Shown here: positions 55,342 to 64,000 of the stretch, in pieces | How the letters are laid out: the number at the start of each line of letters is the position of its first letter | Position numbering within the stretch: the first letter of the stretch is position 1 | NCBI RefSeq assembly: GCF_031729055.1 | Contig: NZ_JAVMIP010000003.1 | Coordinates: forward strand, 62,001 to 126,000 | Source: Pseudocalidococcus azoricus BACA0444 | GTDB lineage: Bacteria; Cyanobacteriota; Cyanobacteriia; Thermosynechococcales; Thermosynechococcaceae | DNA length: 64,000 nucleotides | Direction: 5' to 3' | Program-made: the position numbers and the translations under genes | Notes under the pieces: generated by a model | Told to the model about the DNA's origin: nothing | Seen by the model: only the letters and a program-made list of their open reading frames with translations | Databases searched by the model: none

Positions 55342-55444
55342 ATAGCGTTACTCATTTAGGGTAAGACGAGGACAGGTCAGAAAATGCCTTATGGGCGGTC
55401 TTTTTAACATTTCTACTCTCTCAGAACAGCCTCCGCAACGCTAT
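55341..55444 (-). repeat. MITE family A, copy 3, at the start codon of the GT9 gene
   Basis: This is 104 bp with inverted-repeat ends TATAGCGTTAC and (G)CAACGCTATA, in the opposite orientation to copies 1 and 2 and otherwise alike (the interior includes TCTCAGAACAG). Without the element the leader would read TCGCATCTATGGCC, so the insertion hit a TA at the first codon. Confidence 0.9.
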
Positions 55445-55547
55445 AGATGCGATAGAACCTTCAGAATCGAACCCATTTTACAGTGGCTAGGCTGCCCTAA
55501 CTCGGCTCATCCTCAAGACCACTTTGCCCAATCAGGTGATCATGGCC

Positions 55548-57137
55548 TCAAGCGGTTTCTGAGACAATTAAGACGGGGGTAGAACTGGATTCTAAGATGG
55601 CCTGGGATACTGACCCAATCAACTTGGATGGCCACCCGGTTTGTCCATGGCGACCGATGATAATTTCACTGGCCTGGAACTCTTGGGAAATGCGTAAAAT
55701 TTCGGCCGGAACCGTACCTTCAACGGTCATGATCCGATGGCGAATGTCCGCTAACAAGGATTGACATTGGGTGTGTAAGGTTTCTAGGGGTTTGGTTTCG
55801 GGGGTCTGGATGACATGGAGCACAATTACCTCGGCATCACTGCGCCGGGCCAATTCAGCCGCTTTTTTGAGTATCGTTGGGGCCTGGGCATCCGTATCCA
55901 CCGCAGCCAGAATTGTTAATTGGCGGGTCATGGCTGTTTTGGTTGGGTCAACCTCGCCGCGGCTGAGGAGTTGGGGGGCAAAGGTGGGAATGGCCCAGGC
56001 CCCAAGGGGAGCGGTTACTAAAATCGAAAGCGCGGCCACCGCCAGAATTTTGTCCCCCCCAGGAATTCCCATGGCCAGAGGTAAACCCCCAATCGCAGCT
56101 TGCACCGTAGCCTTAGCGGAATTTGCCGGCAGGAGGAAAAGCCGTTCTTTCCAGTTCCAATTACTGCCCCAAGTCGAAAGCAACCAACCGATCATCCGCC
56201 CGACTAAGGTACCAATGGCCAAAATCCCCAGGCCCAGGCCCCAGGTATCCCCCAAAACGTTAAGTTGAATACTTGCGCCTAGGAAGACAAATAAAAATAG
56301 TTCCGCCACTGTCCATAGGCTGTCAAACCCAGATCGTAATCGCCGCGCCAAGGGAGCATCCAGTTCAATTAAAAAGAACCCCGTGCCCATGACCGCTAAA
56401 TAGCCTGAAAAGAGGGGTAACTGGTCAGCCAATAGGATCAAAGCGAGGGCTAATCCAGCCGTCACCAGAGTATCTTGGGTCAGGGTTTGAGTCCAACTTT
56501 GCCGCACTAAGACCCAGACTAAAACTTGCGCCAAGACCCAACCGCACAATAATCCCAAACTAATTTGCATCAGGACTTGCAGTGGGAGCCAATACCAGGC
56601 CTGGGCCGCGCCCTCCCCAACAACATTAATCAACAAACCAAACACCAACAAAATCAGGACATCCGATAAGGCACTGCCTGTTAAGACCGCATCGGGAATT
56701 CCTTTACTCACCCCCCAGCCTAAACTCTTTAAGCGCAACATCCCTGGGACAATTACAGCCGGAGATTCAGCCCCAATCACACAGCCCAAGAGCAGGCCCG
56801 TGGCCCAGTCAAACTGGAATAAAACCATCGCCGCAACAGCAATCACGAGGGCTTCACAGGCCGCTGGGAAAAATCCTAAGCGCAGAGCCACCGTCCCTTG
56901 CTGAGAGAGCTTTTCCCAATCCAGGCCCAGGCCGGCTTTCATCAAGATCACCATCACAGCGATTTTTTGAAAGTCGGCTCCCAAGGCCAAGACCGCCGGA
57001 TCAATCACCTGGGTCGCTTGGGGGCCAAGGATCATCCCGACAATCACCATCCCCACCAAAGCCGGAATGTTCAGGAGGCGGGCCAGTTGTCCCCCCCCAA
57101 ATCCGAGCAGTAAAATCCAGCAAATGGGTTCTAACAT
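55548..57137 (-). CDS. cation:proton antiporter with C-terminal universal stress domain
   Basis: The product is 529 residues from ATG 57137 (MLEPICWILLL). An N-terminal CPA-type transporter with about 12 helices (NIPALVGMVIVGMILGPQ, GCVIGAESPAVIVPGML, LPANSAKATVQAAIGG) is followed by a universal stress (USP) domain (about 395-529: LTILAAVDTDAQAPTILKK, EIIIGRHGQTGWPSKLIGSV). The Asp pair of typical CPA2 is replaced by GAESP, so ion selectivity may differ. USP domains bind ATP or cAMP-type ligands and could control transport. Confidence 0.8.
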   Translation of the reverse strand: MLEPICWILLLGFGGGQLARLLNIPALVGMVIVGMILGPQATQVIDPAVLALGADFQKIAVMVILMKAGLGLDWEKLSQQGTVALRLGFFPAACEALVIAVAAMVLFQFDWATGLLLGCVIGAESPAVIVPGMLRLKSLGWGVSKGIPDAVLTGSALSDVLILLVFGLLINVVGEGAAQAWYWLPLQVLMQISLGLLCGWVLAQVLVWVLVRQSWTQTLTQDTLVTAGLALALILLADQLPLFSGYLAVMGTGFFLIELDAPLARRLRSGFDSLWTVAELFLFVFLGASIQLNVLGDTWGLGLGILAIGTLVGRMIGWLLSTWGSNWNWKERLFLLPANSAKATVQAAIGGLPLAMGIPGGDKILAVAALSILVTAPLGAWAIPTFAPQLLSRGEVDPTKTAMTRQLTILAAVDTDAQAPTILKKAAELARRSDAEVIVLHVIQTPETKPLETLHTQCQSLLADIRHRIMTVEGTVPAEILRISQEFQASEIIIGRHGQTGWPSKLIGSVSQAILESSSTPVLIVSETA

Positions 57138-57195
57138 TGGCAACCTTTCCCGGCCCGCCCGGCAGCAATTTTATATTTATATCATGGGTATAAAT

Positions 57196-58335
57196 CTAGG
57201 AGGCTAAGGGGACTGGAGCTGGGTAGGCCCTGAGGACGGCTTGGTAATAGCTCTGTAACTGTTGGGTCGCAGCTTGCCAACTCCAGCGTTCAGCTTCACG
57301 GCGGGCATTCTGGCGCAGGGCTTCTTTTTCACTGGGCTGCTCGAGTAATTTCTGGGTGGCGGTCATGGCCCCTGTGGCATCTGCCGGTTCAAAGAGGTAG
57401 CCGTTTACCCCATCCTGGACAATATCGGGAATGCCCCCACTTCTAGCTGCCACCACTGGACAACCGGCCGCCATTGCTTCCAATAAGACTAATCCCAGGG
57501 TTTCAGTCCGCGAGGGAAAGACAAAGGCATCGGCCACCGCAAAGGCCTGGGCCAAGGGTTCACCGGTTAAATAGCCTGCAAAAAACGTGGGGGAGTTGGC
57601 AAAATATTTCCGCAGTTCTGCTTCGTGGGGGCCACCACCGACTAATGCTAACCGGGCATTGGGAATTGCCTCTAAGACGGGCTTGATTTGCTCAATTTCT
57701 TTTTCGGCTGATAACCGCCCGACATAGAGCAACAGGGGGGAATCGGGATGTCCTTGACTCAGGTGGTGACGCATGGCTTGATCCGCTTTACTGGGGTGAA
57801 ATAACTCCACATCAACCCCCCGTTGCCAGAGGGCCAAATGGTCAATGTGATGGTTATCTAGGGCGGCAATCATGGCGGTGGAGGTGCATAAATTTAACTG
57901 GGCCTGGTTATGGACTAAACGCAGGAGTTGCCATAACAACCCCTCGAGAGAACTCAGACCGTAGTACTGCAAATATTGGGGTAAATGGGTATGGTAGGAA
58001 GCCACTAGGGGTAAATTGAGAGTTTTGGCCGCCCAGACTCCTGATAGGCCCAAGACCGCTGGATTAACCACATGGACTAAATCGGGTTGAAAGGCTTCGA
58101 TGGCGGTTTGGATGGAGGGCCGGGGTAAGGCCAGTTTCAGTTCTGGATAGAGTGGCAGAGGAAAGCCCGTTACCCCATGGACGCGCGCGCCACAATATTC
58201 TTTAATACCCCCTTCTGGTGAGATGACCAAAACCTGATCTCCAAGTTCTTGTAAATGCCGGACGGTTTGGCAAAGGCGGGTGACAATCCCATCCACTTTC
58301 GGTAAAAAGGTTTCCGTGACTAAGGCAACGCGCAT
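57196..58335 (-). CDS. sqdX: sulfoquinovosyl transferase SqdX
   Basis: SqdX moves sulfoquinovose from UDP-sulfoquinovose to diacylglycerol to form the thylakoid lipid SQDG. The 379-residue GT4 protein starts at ATG 58335 (MRVALVTETFLPKVDGIVTR). Markers are FPLPLYPELKLALPRPSI, LVHVVNPAVLGLSG, ASYHTHLPQYLQYYGL, LYVGRLSAEKEIE and ETLGLVLLEAMAAGCPVVAA. The match with known cyanobacterial SqdX is high. sqdB is not adjacent. Confidence 0.93.
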   Translation of the reverse strand: MRVALVTETFLPKVDGIVTRLCQTVRHLQELGDQVLVISPEGGIKEYCGARVHGVTGFPLPLYPELKLALPRPSIQTAIEAFQPDLVHVVNPAVLGLSGVWAAKTLNLPLVASYHTHLPQYLQYYGLSSLEGLLWQLLRLVHNQAQLNLCTSTAMIAALDNHHIDHLALWQRGVDVELFHPSKADQAMRHHLSQGHPDSPLLLYVGRLSAEKEIEQIKPVLEAIPNARLALVGGGPHEAELRKYFANSPTFFAGYLTGEPLAQAFAVADAFVFPSRTETLGLVLLEAMAAGCPVVAARSGGIPDIVQDGVNGYLFEPADATGAMTATQKLLEQPSEKEALRQNARREAERWSWQAATQQLQSYYQAVLRAYPAPVPLAS

Positions 58336-58416
58336 ATTACCGCCAATCCGAGACAAGCCTTTCCCATTCTGAAACTAGAGGGTGACTCAAGCAAGGGTGT
58401 AGCGGCAAAGACTGGG

Positions 58417-59106
58417 CTACCGGGCCGCACTAGTCAAAGCTTGATAAAGTCCAGTTAGGACTGGGGGAGAGGATAAGGGGGGATTATTATTGAAAATTTG
58501 CAGGGGAGTGAGGTTTTTTTGAGCGTAAAACGTGTTGCTGCTGGTACTGTCAAAGGAAAGGTTGGCCCCCTCTAAGGAAACCCCGGCAAACAGGCCAGAG
58601 TTGCGGGCATAGGAGAACACACTGGGACTCGGATCAGAGGGACTGACCACATCTCCGCCCACTGGCCCGGCTGCCACAGAAACATTACCCCCGAGGCGAA
58701 AGGATTGGGATAAGGCTTGGGTGACGACTAATTTGTTGTTAAACACCAGCACTAAGTCTGAGGATTGCGCGCCAATCTGTAAGCCAAAACTTCCGCCGGT
58801 GATGGTAATAAAAGCGGGACGGCTCCAACCACCCTTGTCATTACGCACTAAGAGAATCCCCGCACCACGGCGACCACCAAAAATAAACCCAGCCTGGACA
58901 ATCCCAGGGATAATCGCGATGCCTTGCCCTTTGCGAATGATCGACGGGGGGATGCGTTGGCTGCTGTCGGCGGTAAATTGGCTCAGAACAAAGGTGGCGG
59001 TTTCGACCCGTTGGGTAACGGTGCTGAGGTTATCACTGGCCAGGCCAGGTGCAGTAACACCAATGACGAGGGCAGGGACGAGGCCCCACGGGATTAAGGA
59101 TTTCAT
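58417..59106 (-). CDS. secreted SYLF/Ysc84-domain protein
   Basis: The product is 229 residues from ATG 59106, which begins a signal peptide (MKSLIPWGLVPALVIGV to about residue 24, cleavage after APGLAS). The SYLF domain follows, with IPPSIIRKGQGIAIIPGI, AGFIFGGRRGAGILL and SFGLQIGAQSSDLVLVF. These bind lipid or help membrane organisation. A frame starting at 59214 is longer but lacks a signal-like start. Confidence 0.85.
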   Translation of the reverse strand: MKSLIPWGLVPALVIGVTAPGLASDNLSTVTQRVETATFVLSQFTADSSQRIPPSIIRKGQGIAIIPGIVQAGFIFGGRRGAGILLVRNDKGGWSRPAFITITGGSFGLQIGAQSSDLVLVFNNKLVVTQALSQSFRLGGNVSVAAGPVGGDVVSPSDPSPSVFSYARNSGLFAGVSLEGANLSFDSTSSNTFYAQKNLTPLQIFNNNPPLSSPPVLTGLYQALTSAAR

Positions 59107-59155
59107 CAGGCTCACTCCACCAAAATTGTTACCAAGGGCAATTATAGAGCTTAGA

Positions 59156-60286
59156 TTAGATGGGTGAGTGCAATTGGCTCTGGAGATAGGCGGCGGCAAC
59201 CTGCTCAACAGCATTGGCTAAACGGGCTAATGTCCAGTTGTGGGAAAGTGCGGCCCCAATTGCGGCCCCTCCGGCCCCAACCCCCTCTTTGACAAACCCC
59301 TGCTCATAGGCCTGGAGGGCTGGAAATTGGGACTGACCGAGGTTTAATTGAGTTGCTAGGAGGGGAACACCCAGATCTGTGGATAGGCCAACCACATCGG
59401 CTCCAGCATCTTCGGTAATCCAGCGAGTCGTGCCAATGACAATATTGTCAGGTTGCCAGGCCAGATTTTCTGCTTTGGCTAGGGCTTGAGCGAGGGCATA
59501 AACGGCTAACATTTGACTCCCTCCGGCTAAGAGCACTCCGCCCCGCCGACTGGCACTCAGTAACATTCCAGCCGCAAAGATCTGCATCGCATCTCCCACC
59601 TGGGCCACTAACTCCATTGGTGTATATGGCACAGACAGATGAGCCAGGGCCTGTTGAACCAGTTGCCATTTTTGCCCATGATTGGCCTGGACATGACTAC
59701 TACCAATGCGTTCACGGGCCGGGATGCCTAAGCCTTCCAAGATGGCCAAAGCAGTCGTTGTGCCGGCCACCAGGCATTCTGAGAGAATTAAGTAATCACC
59801 TGCCTGAATTAGTTTCTCGCCCCAGGCCTGGCCTTGCTGCCAAAGATGCTCGACCAAATCAATACTCATGGCTTTTCCAGTGGTTAGACATTGCGTCGGT
59901 TGACTGGATAAATCAATCATCGGCACACTGGGGGGAAATGGCAGTCCGACATTAAATAGATAGATGGGCCAATCACAGGCCTGGGTGACGGCTCGCGTAA
60001 TTAAAACAGGTGATGCTCCAGCAGTTAAGGGTGGTAAGGGGTAGCGGGGGTGAGGTTGCGGGCCGTTGATCAAAAACTCAGCATCGGCAAGGGCCGTATA
60101 TTGGCGAGATTCTGGTGTCGCCCCAGCCGCAGAAATTCCAGGAATCAGGGCCGTTTCTGTAAACCCCAAAACACAAGCAAAGGCCGGTTGCCGCTGTTGA
60201 TAGTGGGTTAACCATTGCCAGGCCGGGCCTGGGTGGCAGTAAATCTGAATCGTTGGGGAAAAAAGTTCCAGGCCGGGTTTAGACAA
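59156..60286 (-). CDS. CobT-like nicotinate-nucleotide-dependent phosphoribosyltransferase (UPF0284)
   Basis: The product is 376 residues of the archaeal/cyanobacterial branch related to CobT, which activates the lower base of cobamides. Conserved parts are CVLGFTETALIPGISAAGATPE, LSECLVAGTTTALAILEGLG and RRGGVLLAGGSQM. The likely role is in pseudocobalamin synthesis; the acceptor is not known. It overlaps the holin-family gene by 8 bp. Confidence 0.85.
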   Translation of the reverse strand: MSKPGLELFSPTIQIYCHPGPAWQWLTHYQQRQPAFACVLGFTETALIPGISAAGATPESRQYTALADAEFLINGPQPHPRYPLPPLTAGASPVLITRAVTQACDWPIYLFNVGLPFPPSVPMIDLSSQPTQCLTTGKAMSIDLVEHLWQQGQAWGEKLIQAGDYLILSECLVAGTTTALAILEGLGIPARERIGSSHVQANHGQKWQLVQQALAHLSVPYTPMELVAQVGDAMQIFAAGMLLSASRRGGVLLAGGSQMLAVYALAQALAKAENLAWQPDNIVIGTTRWITEDAGADVVGLSTDLGVPLLATQLNLGQSQFPALQAYEQGFVKEGVGAGGAAIGAALSHNWTLARLANAVEQVAAAYLQSQLHSPI

Positions 60287-60635
60287 TCCCTAGACTTCCC
60301 AAAACAGCAAAGGTCAAGGAGTTCATAATACTTAAGGCAATTGCCCCAAATAAGGCACTCCAAAAGCCATTTTTCAAGTTAAATCCACTCACCAGTGCGG
60401 CCGCCAAGGCAAAAATCACCCCGTTTAAAATCAACGCAAACAGACCCAAGGTTAAAAAAGTAATCGGAAACGCCAAGAATTTGAGAACGGCTCCCAAGGT
60501 TGCATTCAAAATGCCAAAGACAGCTGCTGACCATAATGCGGTGGGAAAACTCTCAATTTCTACCCCGAGAATCTCAATTTTAGAGATCACGAACAAGCTC
60601 AGACTCGTGACTAACCAGGTAATGATTAAACTCAT
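60279..60635 (-). CDS. phage-holin-family / 4-TM membrane protein
   Basis: The product is 118 residues with four hydrophobic segments and LWSAAVFGILNATLGAVLKF and FALILNGVIFALAAALVSGF, typical of the phage holin superfamily IV, which in cyanobacteria is usually chromosomal and not linked to lysis. The gene precedes the CobT-like gene with 8-bp overlap. Function unknown. Confidence 0.8.
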   Translation of the reverse strand: MSLIITWLVTSLSLFVISKIEILGVEIESFPTALWSAAVFGILNATLGAVLKFLAFPITFLTLGLFALILNGVIFALAAALVSGFNLKNGFWSALFGAIALSIMNSLTFAVLGSLGIV

Positions 60636-60812
60636 TTAGTCCTCCCGTGGGGGTGTGGGGTTCGCAACATAAGGTTTAGACGACAACGACATGGCTATCC
60701 CACCTAAACCCTCCCTTCATTTTAGGGAATGGAATCTCCAACCGATAGAGTTAGCCCTGAGGGGAATCTGGTAGAATGATGAATCCTGACCCCTACTGCA
60801 CCAGATGGAATT

Positions 60813-61082
60813 ATGGTTTTACTTCAAGAGCGAAAACAGGAAATCATCAACGACTACCAGGTTCATGGCACTGATACAGGTTCTGCCGATGTCCAAGTGG
60901 CCATCCTCACGGAACGGATTAAGCGTCTGTCAGAGCACCTCAAGAGCAACAAAAAAGATCATGCCTCCCGCCGTGGCCTGTTGAAAATGATTGGTCAGCG
61001 CAAACGTCTCCTCAGCTACATTGCCAAACATGACAGTGGCCACTATCGGGAATTGATCGCCAAGCTCGGTATCCGCGGTTAA
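60813..61082 (+). CDS. rpsO: 30S ribosomal protein S15
   Basis: This 89-residue protein binds 16S rRNA in the small subunit. The family is clear from [40 protein letters not shown] and [11 protein letters not shown]-like [24 protein letters not shown] at about 60771-60776 is a good -10 candidate. It is followed 8 bp later by the PAM68-like gene. Confidence 0.97.
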   Translation: MVLLQERKQEIINDYQVHGTDTGSADVQVAILTERIKRLSEHLKSNKKDHASRRGLLKMIGQRKRLLSYIAKHDSGHYRELIAKLGIRG

Positions 61083-61090
61083 TAGACATT

Positions 61091-61585
61091 ATGGCTCAGG
61101 AACCTTCTCCAAAGTCTGCATCTTCTGGGAACTCTCAACCCCAGGCCCCGTTACCCTTTCAACCTAAATCCAAAAAGTCTCAGAAAAAAATACCCAAGGT
61201 CTCCGTGGCTCCCCTGACTGCTTCTAAACCTGAGAGTCAACCGAGTAGCCCCAAGAAAAAAGCTGGCCTGGGCATTCCTGAGGTGGTGAGTAATCGGATG
61301 GCGACCCGGATGGCGGTTTGCTGTGGTATCCCCAGTCTTTTGGGCTTGCTGACCTTTCCCCTCTGCTATGTGATTGTCAAGCAGGAATTATTTGAACTCC
61401 CCAATGTTGCTGTGGTCTTAGTCAGCATGGGCTTCTTTGGGCTGGGGGTTGTTGGCTTAAGCTATGGGGTGATTTCCGCCTCCTGGGAAGAAGAATTATC
61501 GGGGAGTTTCCTAGGCTGGTCAGAATTTCGTCTCAACTTGGGCCGGATTATTGAGAGTTGGCAAACCCGTAAACAAAATTCCTAA
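61091..61585 (+). CDS. PAM68-like photosystem II assembly protein
   Basis: The product is 164 residues. The first 60 are basic and Pro/Ser-rich; GLGIPEVVSNRMATRMAVCC then leads into two membrane helices (IPSLLGLLTFPLCYVIV and VAVVLVSMGFFGLGVVGLSY). SASWEEELSGSFLGW-type ending matches the PAM68 family, which aids early photosystem II assembly in plants and cyanobacteria. It is probably cotranscribed with rpsO. Confidence 0.85.
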   Translation: MAQEPSPKSASSGNSQPQAPLPFQPKSKKSQKKIPKVSVAPLTASKPESQPSSPKKKAGLGIPEVVSNRMATRMAVCCGIPSLLGLLTFPLCYVIVKQELFELPNVAVVLVSMGFFGLGVVGLSYGVISASWEEELSGSFLGWSEFRLNLGRIIESWQTRKQNS

Positions 61586-61983
61586 ACGCTCCCTACCCTT
61601 TGATGGCTAAACTTGTTCTCGCGTTAATCAACTTGACCAACTAGGACTCAGGAGTATAGCGGGGGTAAATCCGGCTTAGTAGCGAAGTAAACTTGGGTGT
61701 GGGAGACCGATTTTTGAAGAAATTTGCTAAGGTATGGGCAGCCTAAGGCAGGCAGGTCAAGCGCAACATAAATATTTACGAAAAAGTACGGTTTTGTAGC
61801 CTAGAACACTGATATACTCTCTCGGTTAGACAGTCAAATTTCAGGCTTTAGTAGAAGACTGGTTCAAATTCTATCGGAAATGAGGTTAACGGTCTGCATA
61901 AACCAGGCCTGGCCGCCTAATCCAATTCTAAGTCCTGATGATTCAACCCGATTCCTTCATCCTTTGCCTTAGTCCTCAGCCCC
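61586..61983. other. intergenic region upstream of DUF2949
   Basis: About 400 bp. No gene or known RNA structure is evident. A CCAGGCCTGG palindrome lies near 61903-61912. The DUF2949 promoter must be within. Confidence 0.35.
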
Positions 61984-62196
61984 ATGATCAAAACCATTAG
62001 TTCCCCCGCCCCGCTCCTTTTAAATTATCTGAAGCAGGATCTGTCCCTTTCTCCGGAGTCTATTGACTTGGCGATGCGACAGTGGCGACAATCCCGTGGG
62101 CCCTTGCCGATTATTCTCTGGCAATACGGACTGATTACCCTGGCCCAACTGGATCAACTCTATGATTGGCTCGATCAGCATCCCCAGGCCAGCTAG
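61984..62196 (+). CDS. DUF2949 small cyanobacterial protein
   Basis: The product is 70 residues with LLNYLKQDLSLSPESIDLAM, the family pattern LPIILWQYGLITLAQLDQLY and a hydrophilic end. DUF2949 is confined largely to cyanobacteria and has no known function. Confidence 0.8.
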   Translation: MIKTISSPAPLLLNYLKQDLSLSPESIDLAMRQWRQSRGPLPIILWQYGLITLAQLDQLYDWLDQHPQAS

Positions 62197-62300
62197 ATGT
62201 ATCCTTTGATACGAAAACTGTGGCAGGTTGACTTACTATAAATGGGTTGGTAGGAATATCCTATTTTTCAGGACGCATAGCTCAGTGTGGAGGATGTCGG

Positions 62301-63224
62301 GTGTCAACATTACAACGTCGCCAGTTTATCACTCGGGTCGGTCAAACTGCGGGGCTAGTTATTTTAGGGGCTACCTTGAAAAATGGCCTGGTGGGTTGTT
62401 CTGGAAATGTTACTGAGAGCAATGAAATCAGCAGTTCCCCGGCCCCTGTGCCCAGTTCGGGGTTAATGATTCCGGGTAACTTGCAATGGGGAGGGGAGGC
62501 CACCAGTGGCGCGCCCTATGTGTTCTATAATCCCCAAAGTCCAGCCGAGTTGATTGGTTTTGAGGTGGAAATTGCCCAGGCCCTGGCGGAACAACTCGGC
62601 GCAAAACCCACCTTTTTACAAACCTCCTATGCCCAACTGGGGGCCTCCCTCGCAGCAAATCGGTTTGACATGATTATGAATGGGTGGGAAATTGATGCCG
62701 ATCGAGAAAAGACCCAGATTTTCTCTGTCCCCTACTATCGCTATGGTCAACAAATTGTTGTGCGGGCCGATGATGAGCGGTTTGCGAAATTTAACACTGA
62801 CAGTGAGATGAGTTTGGCCGATTTAGCGGGCATGACTGTGGGCACCGGCCTGGGATATAAAGCCCAGGAAATTCTGGAATCCTATCCAAACCTCACTCCC
62901 CGCACCTATGATGGCAATCTGCCCTTTGATGATTTGATTCAAAAACGGATTGATGCTGTTTTTATTGATTCCCCAATCGTGGCCTACTATGTTTTAGGCA
63001 GTGGGCCGGGGGGGACTGTGGAAACTGCCCTGAAACCCATTGGGAAGCCCTTTTACCTCAATAACTATGTGCTTGCTTTTAACAAAAATAGTCCCAAAGC
63101 CGAAACCCTCAAAGCCGAAATTGACCAGGCCCTCGGTAACCTGAAAACCAATGGCACCCTGAAAGGCATTTACGAAAAATGGAAAATGTGGAATAGTCAG
63201 CAGGCTGAAATTGGCATTAGTTAA
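62301..63224 (+). CDS. amino-acid ABC transporter substrate-binding protein
   Basis: The product is 307 residues from GTG 62301, which has GGAGGA at 62289-62294; a longer frame from ATG 62247 is rejected. The N-terminus TLQRRQFITRVGQTAGLVIL, then a Cys in GLVGCSG, is a lipoprotein or twin-arginine-like signal. The binding domain shows LIGFEVEIAQALAEQLGAKP, RFDMIMNGWEID and GLGYKAQEIL, as in polar amino acid receptors. The ligand is unknown. The permease follows 18 bp later. Confidence 0.88.
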   Translation: MSTLQRRQFITRVGQTAGLVILGATLKNGLVGCSGNVTESNEISSSPAPVPSSGLMIPGNLQWGGEATSGAPYVFYNPQSPAELIGFEVEIAQALAEQLGAKPTFLQTSYAQLGASLAANRFDMIMNGWEIDADREKTQIFSVPYYRYGQQIVVRADDERFAKFNTDSEMSLADLAGMTVGTGLGYKAQEILESYPNLTPRTYDGNLPFDDLIQKRIDAVFIDSPIVAYYVLGSGPGGTVETALKPIGKPFYLNNYVLAFNKNSPKAETLKAEIDQALGNLKTNGTLKGIYEKWKMWNSQQAEIGIS

Positions 63225-63242
63225 GGGATAGCAGGGGCAACC

Positions 63243-63914
63243 ATGGAGTTAGCAATTCGGGCCTTCCCAGACTTTCTCAAAGGGACGCTGAATACCCTTA
63301 TTTATTGCGCGGTTTCCTTTCCCATTGCCGTCCTCCTCGGGTTAGTGCTGGCCGCAATGTCCACTTCAGCCTTGATTTGGTTGGCCTGGCCGGCCCGGTT
63401 CTTCATTGAAATTACCCGTGGCACGCCGATTATTACCCAAATTCTCCTCCTCTACTACGGGGTTGGGGCAATCTTGGCGCAACTGGATCTGGCCACCCTT
63501 GTTAATGCTTGGACTGCCGGAATTACCTCCCTGGCCTTAAACTACGCCGCCTATGAAGCAGAAGTCTTTCGGGCCGGGTTAAATTCTGTGGATCGGGGGC
63601 AAACAGAGGCCGCTCTCTCCCTCGGGATGACCAATAATCAAGGCTTTATTCATGTTGTCCTCCCCCAGGCCTTCCAATTGGTGATTCCGCCTTTGGTCAA
63701 TGATTTTATCTATATGTTGAAAGACTCGGCTATTGTCAGTGTGATTGCGGGGATGGATTTAACTTCAATCATGACCAGTTGGACGATTCGCAACAGTAGC
63801 AACCCCTTTCCTCTTTATGTGTTAGCACTGCTTCTGTACCTGGCCTTAAGTTTACCCATTGCCTGGTTTGGGCGCGTTTGTGAGAAACGGGTCAGGGCCG
63901 CATTTCAAGCCTGA
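63243..63914 (+). CDS. amino-acid ABC transporter permease
   Basis: The product is 223 residues with five or so membrane helices. The EAA loop is EAALSLGMTNNQGFIHVVLP, where the ATPase docks; RGTPIITQILLLYYG and YAAYEAEVFRAGLNSVDRGQ are typical of the HisM/GlnP family. The ATP-binding subunit would lie beyond 64000 or elsewhere. The last 86 bp of the window hold no gene. Confidence 0.92.
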   Translation: MELAIRAFPDFLKGTLNTLIYCAVSFPIAVLLGLVLAAMSTSALIWLAWPARFFIEITRGTPIITQILLLYYGVGAILAQLDLATLVNAWTAGITSLALNYAAYEAEVFRAGLNSVDRGQTEAALSLGMTNNQGFIHVVLPQAFQLVIPPLVNDFIYMLKDSAIVSVIAGMDLTSIMTSWTIRNSSNPFPLYVLALLLYLALSLPIAWFGRVCEKRVRAAFQA

Positions 63915-64000
63915 AGTAGGAGTTGAATTAATTTTATTAACGAATCAGCATTAGGATTATTATTCCAGGTCTGGAGAGAAACACAATCTACTAGAGTAGA

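Noticed and set aside
60279-60635. Prophage, suggested by the holin-family gene
   Set aside because: No other phage genes nearby; this holin superfamily is usually chromosomal in cyanobacteria.

Overview
The window is chromosomal DNA of a unicellular cyanobacterium. It carries psaD (photosystem I), a ccmK2-ccmK1-ccmL-ccmM-ccmN carboxysome operon, ndhF3-ndhD3-cupA (inducible CO2 uptake), sbtA-sbtB (bicarbonate uptake), ndhD1, chlP, atpC, sqdX and a PAM68-like gene. CcmM has Cys194/Cys200 and His75/His102/His107 at the residue numbers I recall for Thermosynechococcus CcmM, which points to Thermosynechococcaceae; the species cannot be fixed from the sequence alone. The DNA is full of the 7-mer GGCCTGG/CCAGGCC, often as the palindrome CCAGGCCTGG, and local absence of this word marks segments that look imported.

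Layout. 1-6156: a tRNA-Val(GAC) 3' fragment (candidate attachment-site scar), a decayed IS1-type transposase, an SH3 membrane protein, then a dynamin-like GTPase followed on the same strand by five tandem KGK-domain genes, two of them broken. 6157-9634: sbtA-sbtB, enclosed by a truncated and an intact copy of a small membrane-protein gene. 9602-18020: trpF, psaD, pyrC, a FUSC-type protein, an alpha/beta hydrolase and an Na+/H+ antiporter. 18215-27117: the ccm operon and the divergent ndhF3-ndhD3-cupA operon around a 632-bp control region. 27148-31929: an accessory patch with a DUF2442 gene split by a MITE, an orphan antitoxin, the two ends of a type IIG restriction-modification gene separated by an ImmA/IrrE-PIN gene pair, and a possible HEPN/MNT pair. 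31983-64000: mostly core genes (ndhD1, chlP, a Ser/Thr kinase, atpC, a pteridine glucosyltransferase, ferredoxins, cdsA, a DnaJ-type co-chaperone, ilvD, heptose and sulfolipid glycosylation, a CobT-like protein, rpsO, an amino-acid ABC transporter), with a decayed DUF433/DUF5615 toxin-antitoxin pair beside atpC.

How the genes work together. SbtA imports HCO3- under SbtB control, NDH-1MS (NdhF3/NdhD3/CupA) converts CO2 to HCO3-, and the CcmK/L/M/N shell and scaffold packs Rubisco; CcmM is probably an active, redox-gated carbonic anhydrase. All three parts of the CO2-concentrating mechanism thus lie within 21 kb. Several antiporters (16593, 45078, 55548) may support the Na+ and pH gradients that SbtA needs. 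Small non-autonomous elements of two families have inserted at several places, once cleanly inside a gene at a TA dinucleotide.
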